Assembly (NCBI RefSeq): GCF_003665065.1
Contig: NZ_RCHR01000004.1
Coordinates: forward strand, 310,001-374,000
Reading direction: 5' to 3'
DNA length: 64,000 bases
Source: Oceanobacillus piezotolerans
GTDB taxonomy: Bacteria; Bacillota; Bacilli; Bacillales; Amphibacillaceae
Shown: positions 63,479 through 64,000 of the stretch, piece after piece
Layout: every line of letters starts with the position of its first letter
How positions within the stretch are numbered: position 1 is the first letter of the stretch
Made by a program: the position numbers and the translations under genes
The notes under the pieces: model-generated
What the model was told of the DNA's origin: nothing
The model's database searches: none
Seen by the model: the letters and a program-made list of their open reading frames with translations, nothing else

Positions 63479-64000
63479 TTATTGTGCTGTATAACCACCA
63501 TCAACAATTAAACTGTTACCAGTCATGAAACTAGAATCATCGCTAGCCATAAATAATACTGCTTTCGCCATTTCTTCTGGTTTTCCAAGACGTTTCATTG
63601 GTGTTGCGTTTGTTAGGAATTGTCTATCTGTTTCACCTAAGATTGGTGTTTCGATAAATCCTGGGCATAGTGCGTTTACGCGGATATTGCGTTCAGCATA
63701 TTCTAAGCCAAGTGAACGAGTTAAGTTAATCACACCAGCTTTAGCTGCGTTATATGCCGCACTACCAGGTGATCCTACCCAGCCGTACATAGAAGCTGTG
63801 TTGACAATAACACCGCCACCAGATTTCAAGAATTCTTTGATAGCGCCTTGTGCAACTAAGAATACACCATCTAAGTCAACTTCTACCGTTTTTCTCCATT
63901 CAGCATACGTTAATTCTTCGGTTGGTTTTACTGCACCGATACCAGCATTGTTGAATAGAACATCAACTTTACCATATGTTGATAGAGCAGTACTATATAT
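63479..64000 (-). CDS. SDR family oxidoreductase, 5' end outside window
   Basis: The frame stays open to base 64000, so the gene continues past the window. Present are VLFNNAGIG, the catalytic serine of VIVNTASMYGW, YNAAKAG with the Tyr/Lys pair, CPGFIETPILGE and the C-terminal NSLIVDGGYTAQ. The nucleotide-binding N-terminus is outside. A general 3-oxoacyl reductase or alcohol dehydrogenase type; substrate not predictable. Confidence 0.88.
   Translation of the reverse strand: MYSTALSTYGKVDVLFNNAGIGAVKPTEELTYAEWRKTVEVDLDGVFLVAQGAIKEFLKSGGGVIVNTASMYGWVGSPGSAAYNAAKAGVINLTRSLGLEYAERNIRVNALCPGFIETPILGETDRQFLTNATPMKRLGKPEEMAKAVLFMASDDSSFMTGNSLIVDGGYTAQ

Noticed and set aside
1-64000. CRISPR arrays, tRNA or rRNA genes, complete prophage
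   Set aside because: No regularly spaced repeats, cloverleaf patterns, rRNA-like sequence or phage structural genes were seen; subtle cases would need computation.

Overview
The window looks like chromosome from a low-GC, spore-forming Bacillaceae bacterium, possibly a halophilic or alkaliphilic one. The support is a MnxG-type manganese oxidase, a huge acidic secreted amylopullulanase, CcpA-type cre sites, a CymR-like box, a T-box leader, a YtrA-like GntR operon, a CitS/CitT-like two-component pair, and strong AGGAGG ribosome sites with frequent GTG/TTG starts. No rRNA, tRNA or CRISPR array was seen.

Layout. 1-3.9 kb: the 3' part of a multicopper oxidase (mnxG) and a partner with two Sm-like repeats. 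4.2-9.7 kb: one 1849-residue amylase-pullulanase on the minus strand with an upstream cre site. 10.2-29.5 kb: a minus-strand block of 18 genes for sugar-acid uptake and breakdown. In order of transcription it holds two TRAP solute-binding proteins around one DctQM permease, a LarA-family (nickel-pincer racemase/epimerase) protein, a pentonate-type IlvD/EDD dehydratase, an IclR regulator, a FAH-family dehydratase, a split UxaA-type hydratase, a ketoglutarate-semialdehyde-type dehydrogenase, DgoD, a DapA-family lyase, a U32-like protein, a 2-hydroxyacid dehydrogenase, KDG kinase, KDPG aldolase and LarE. I read it as a regulon that epimerises and dehydrates aldonates, then uses either an oxidative (Weimberg-like) branch to 2-oxoglutarate or a phosphorylative KDG branch to pyruvate plus triose phosphate. 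Its leader holds a cre site and three related palindromes that suit the IclR protein.

29.5-31.1 kb is debris: a truncated group II intron, a start-less open frame, and a 46-codon gene with a strong promoter. 31.1-42.2 kb is accessory: a secreted GH3 enzyme, a GNAT, a GC-rich AHSA1 gene, a TetR-controlled flavin oxidase plus CocE-type hydrolase, a T-box leader with no gene behind it, an SDR, an unknown gene and an L,D-transpeptidase. 42.4-53.2 kb holds two small-regulator/ABC exporter operons, an IS3 remnant, a cupredoxin, and a citrate transporter with its two-component system. 53.4-58.5 kb holds an IS256-like stub, a frameshifted Rpn nuclease, an unknown gene, an intracellular GH3 beta-glucosidase and the ruins of a GH94 phosphorylase. 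58.7-63.1 kb is an acyl-CoA-dehydrogenase-like flavoenzyme with an amino-acid-type ABC importer behind a CymR-like box, probably for organosulfur use. The window ends inside an SDR gene.
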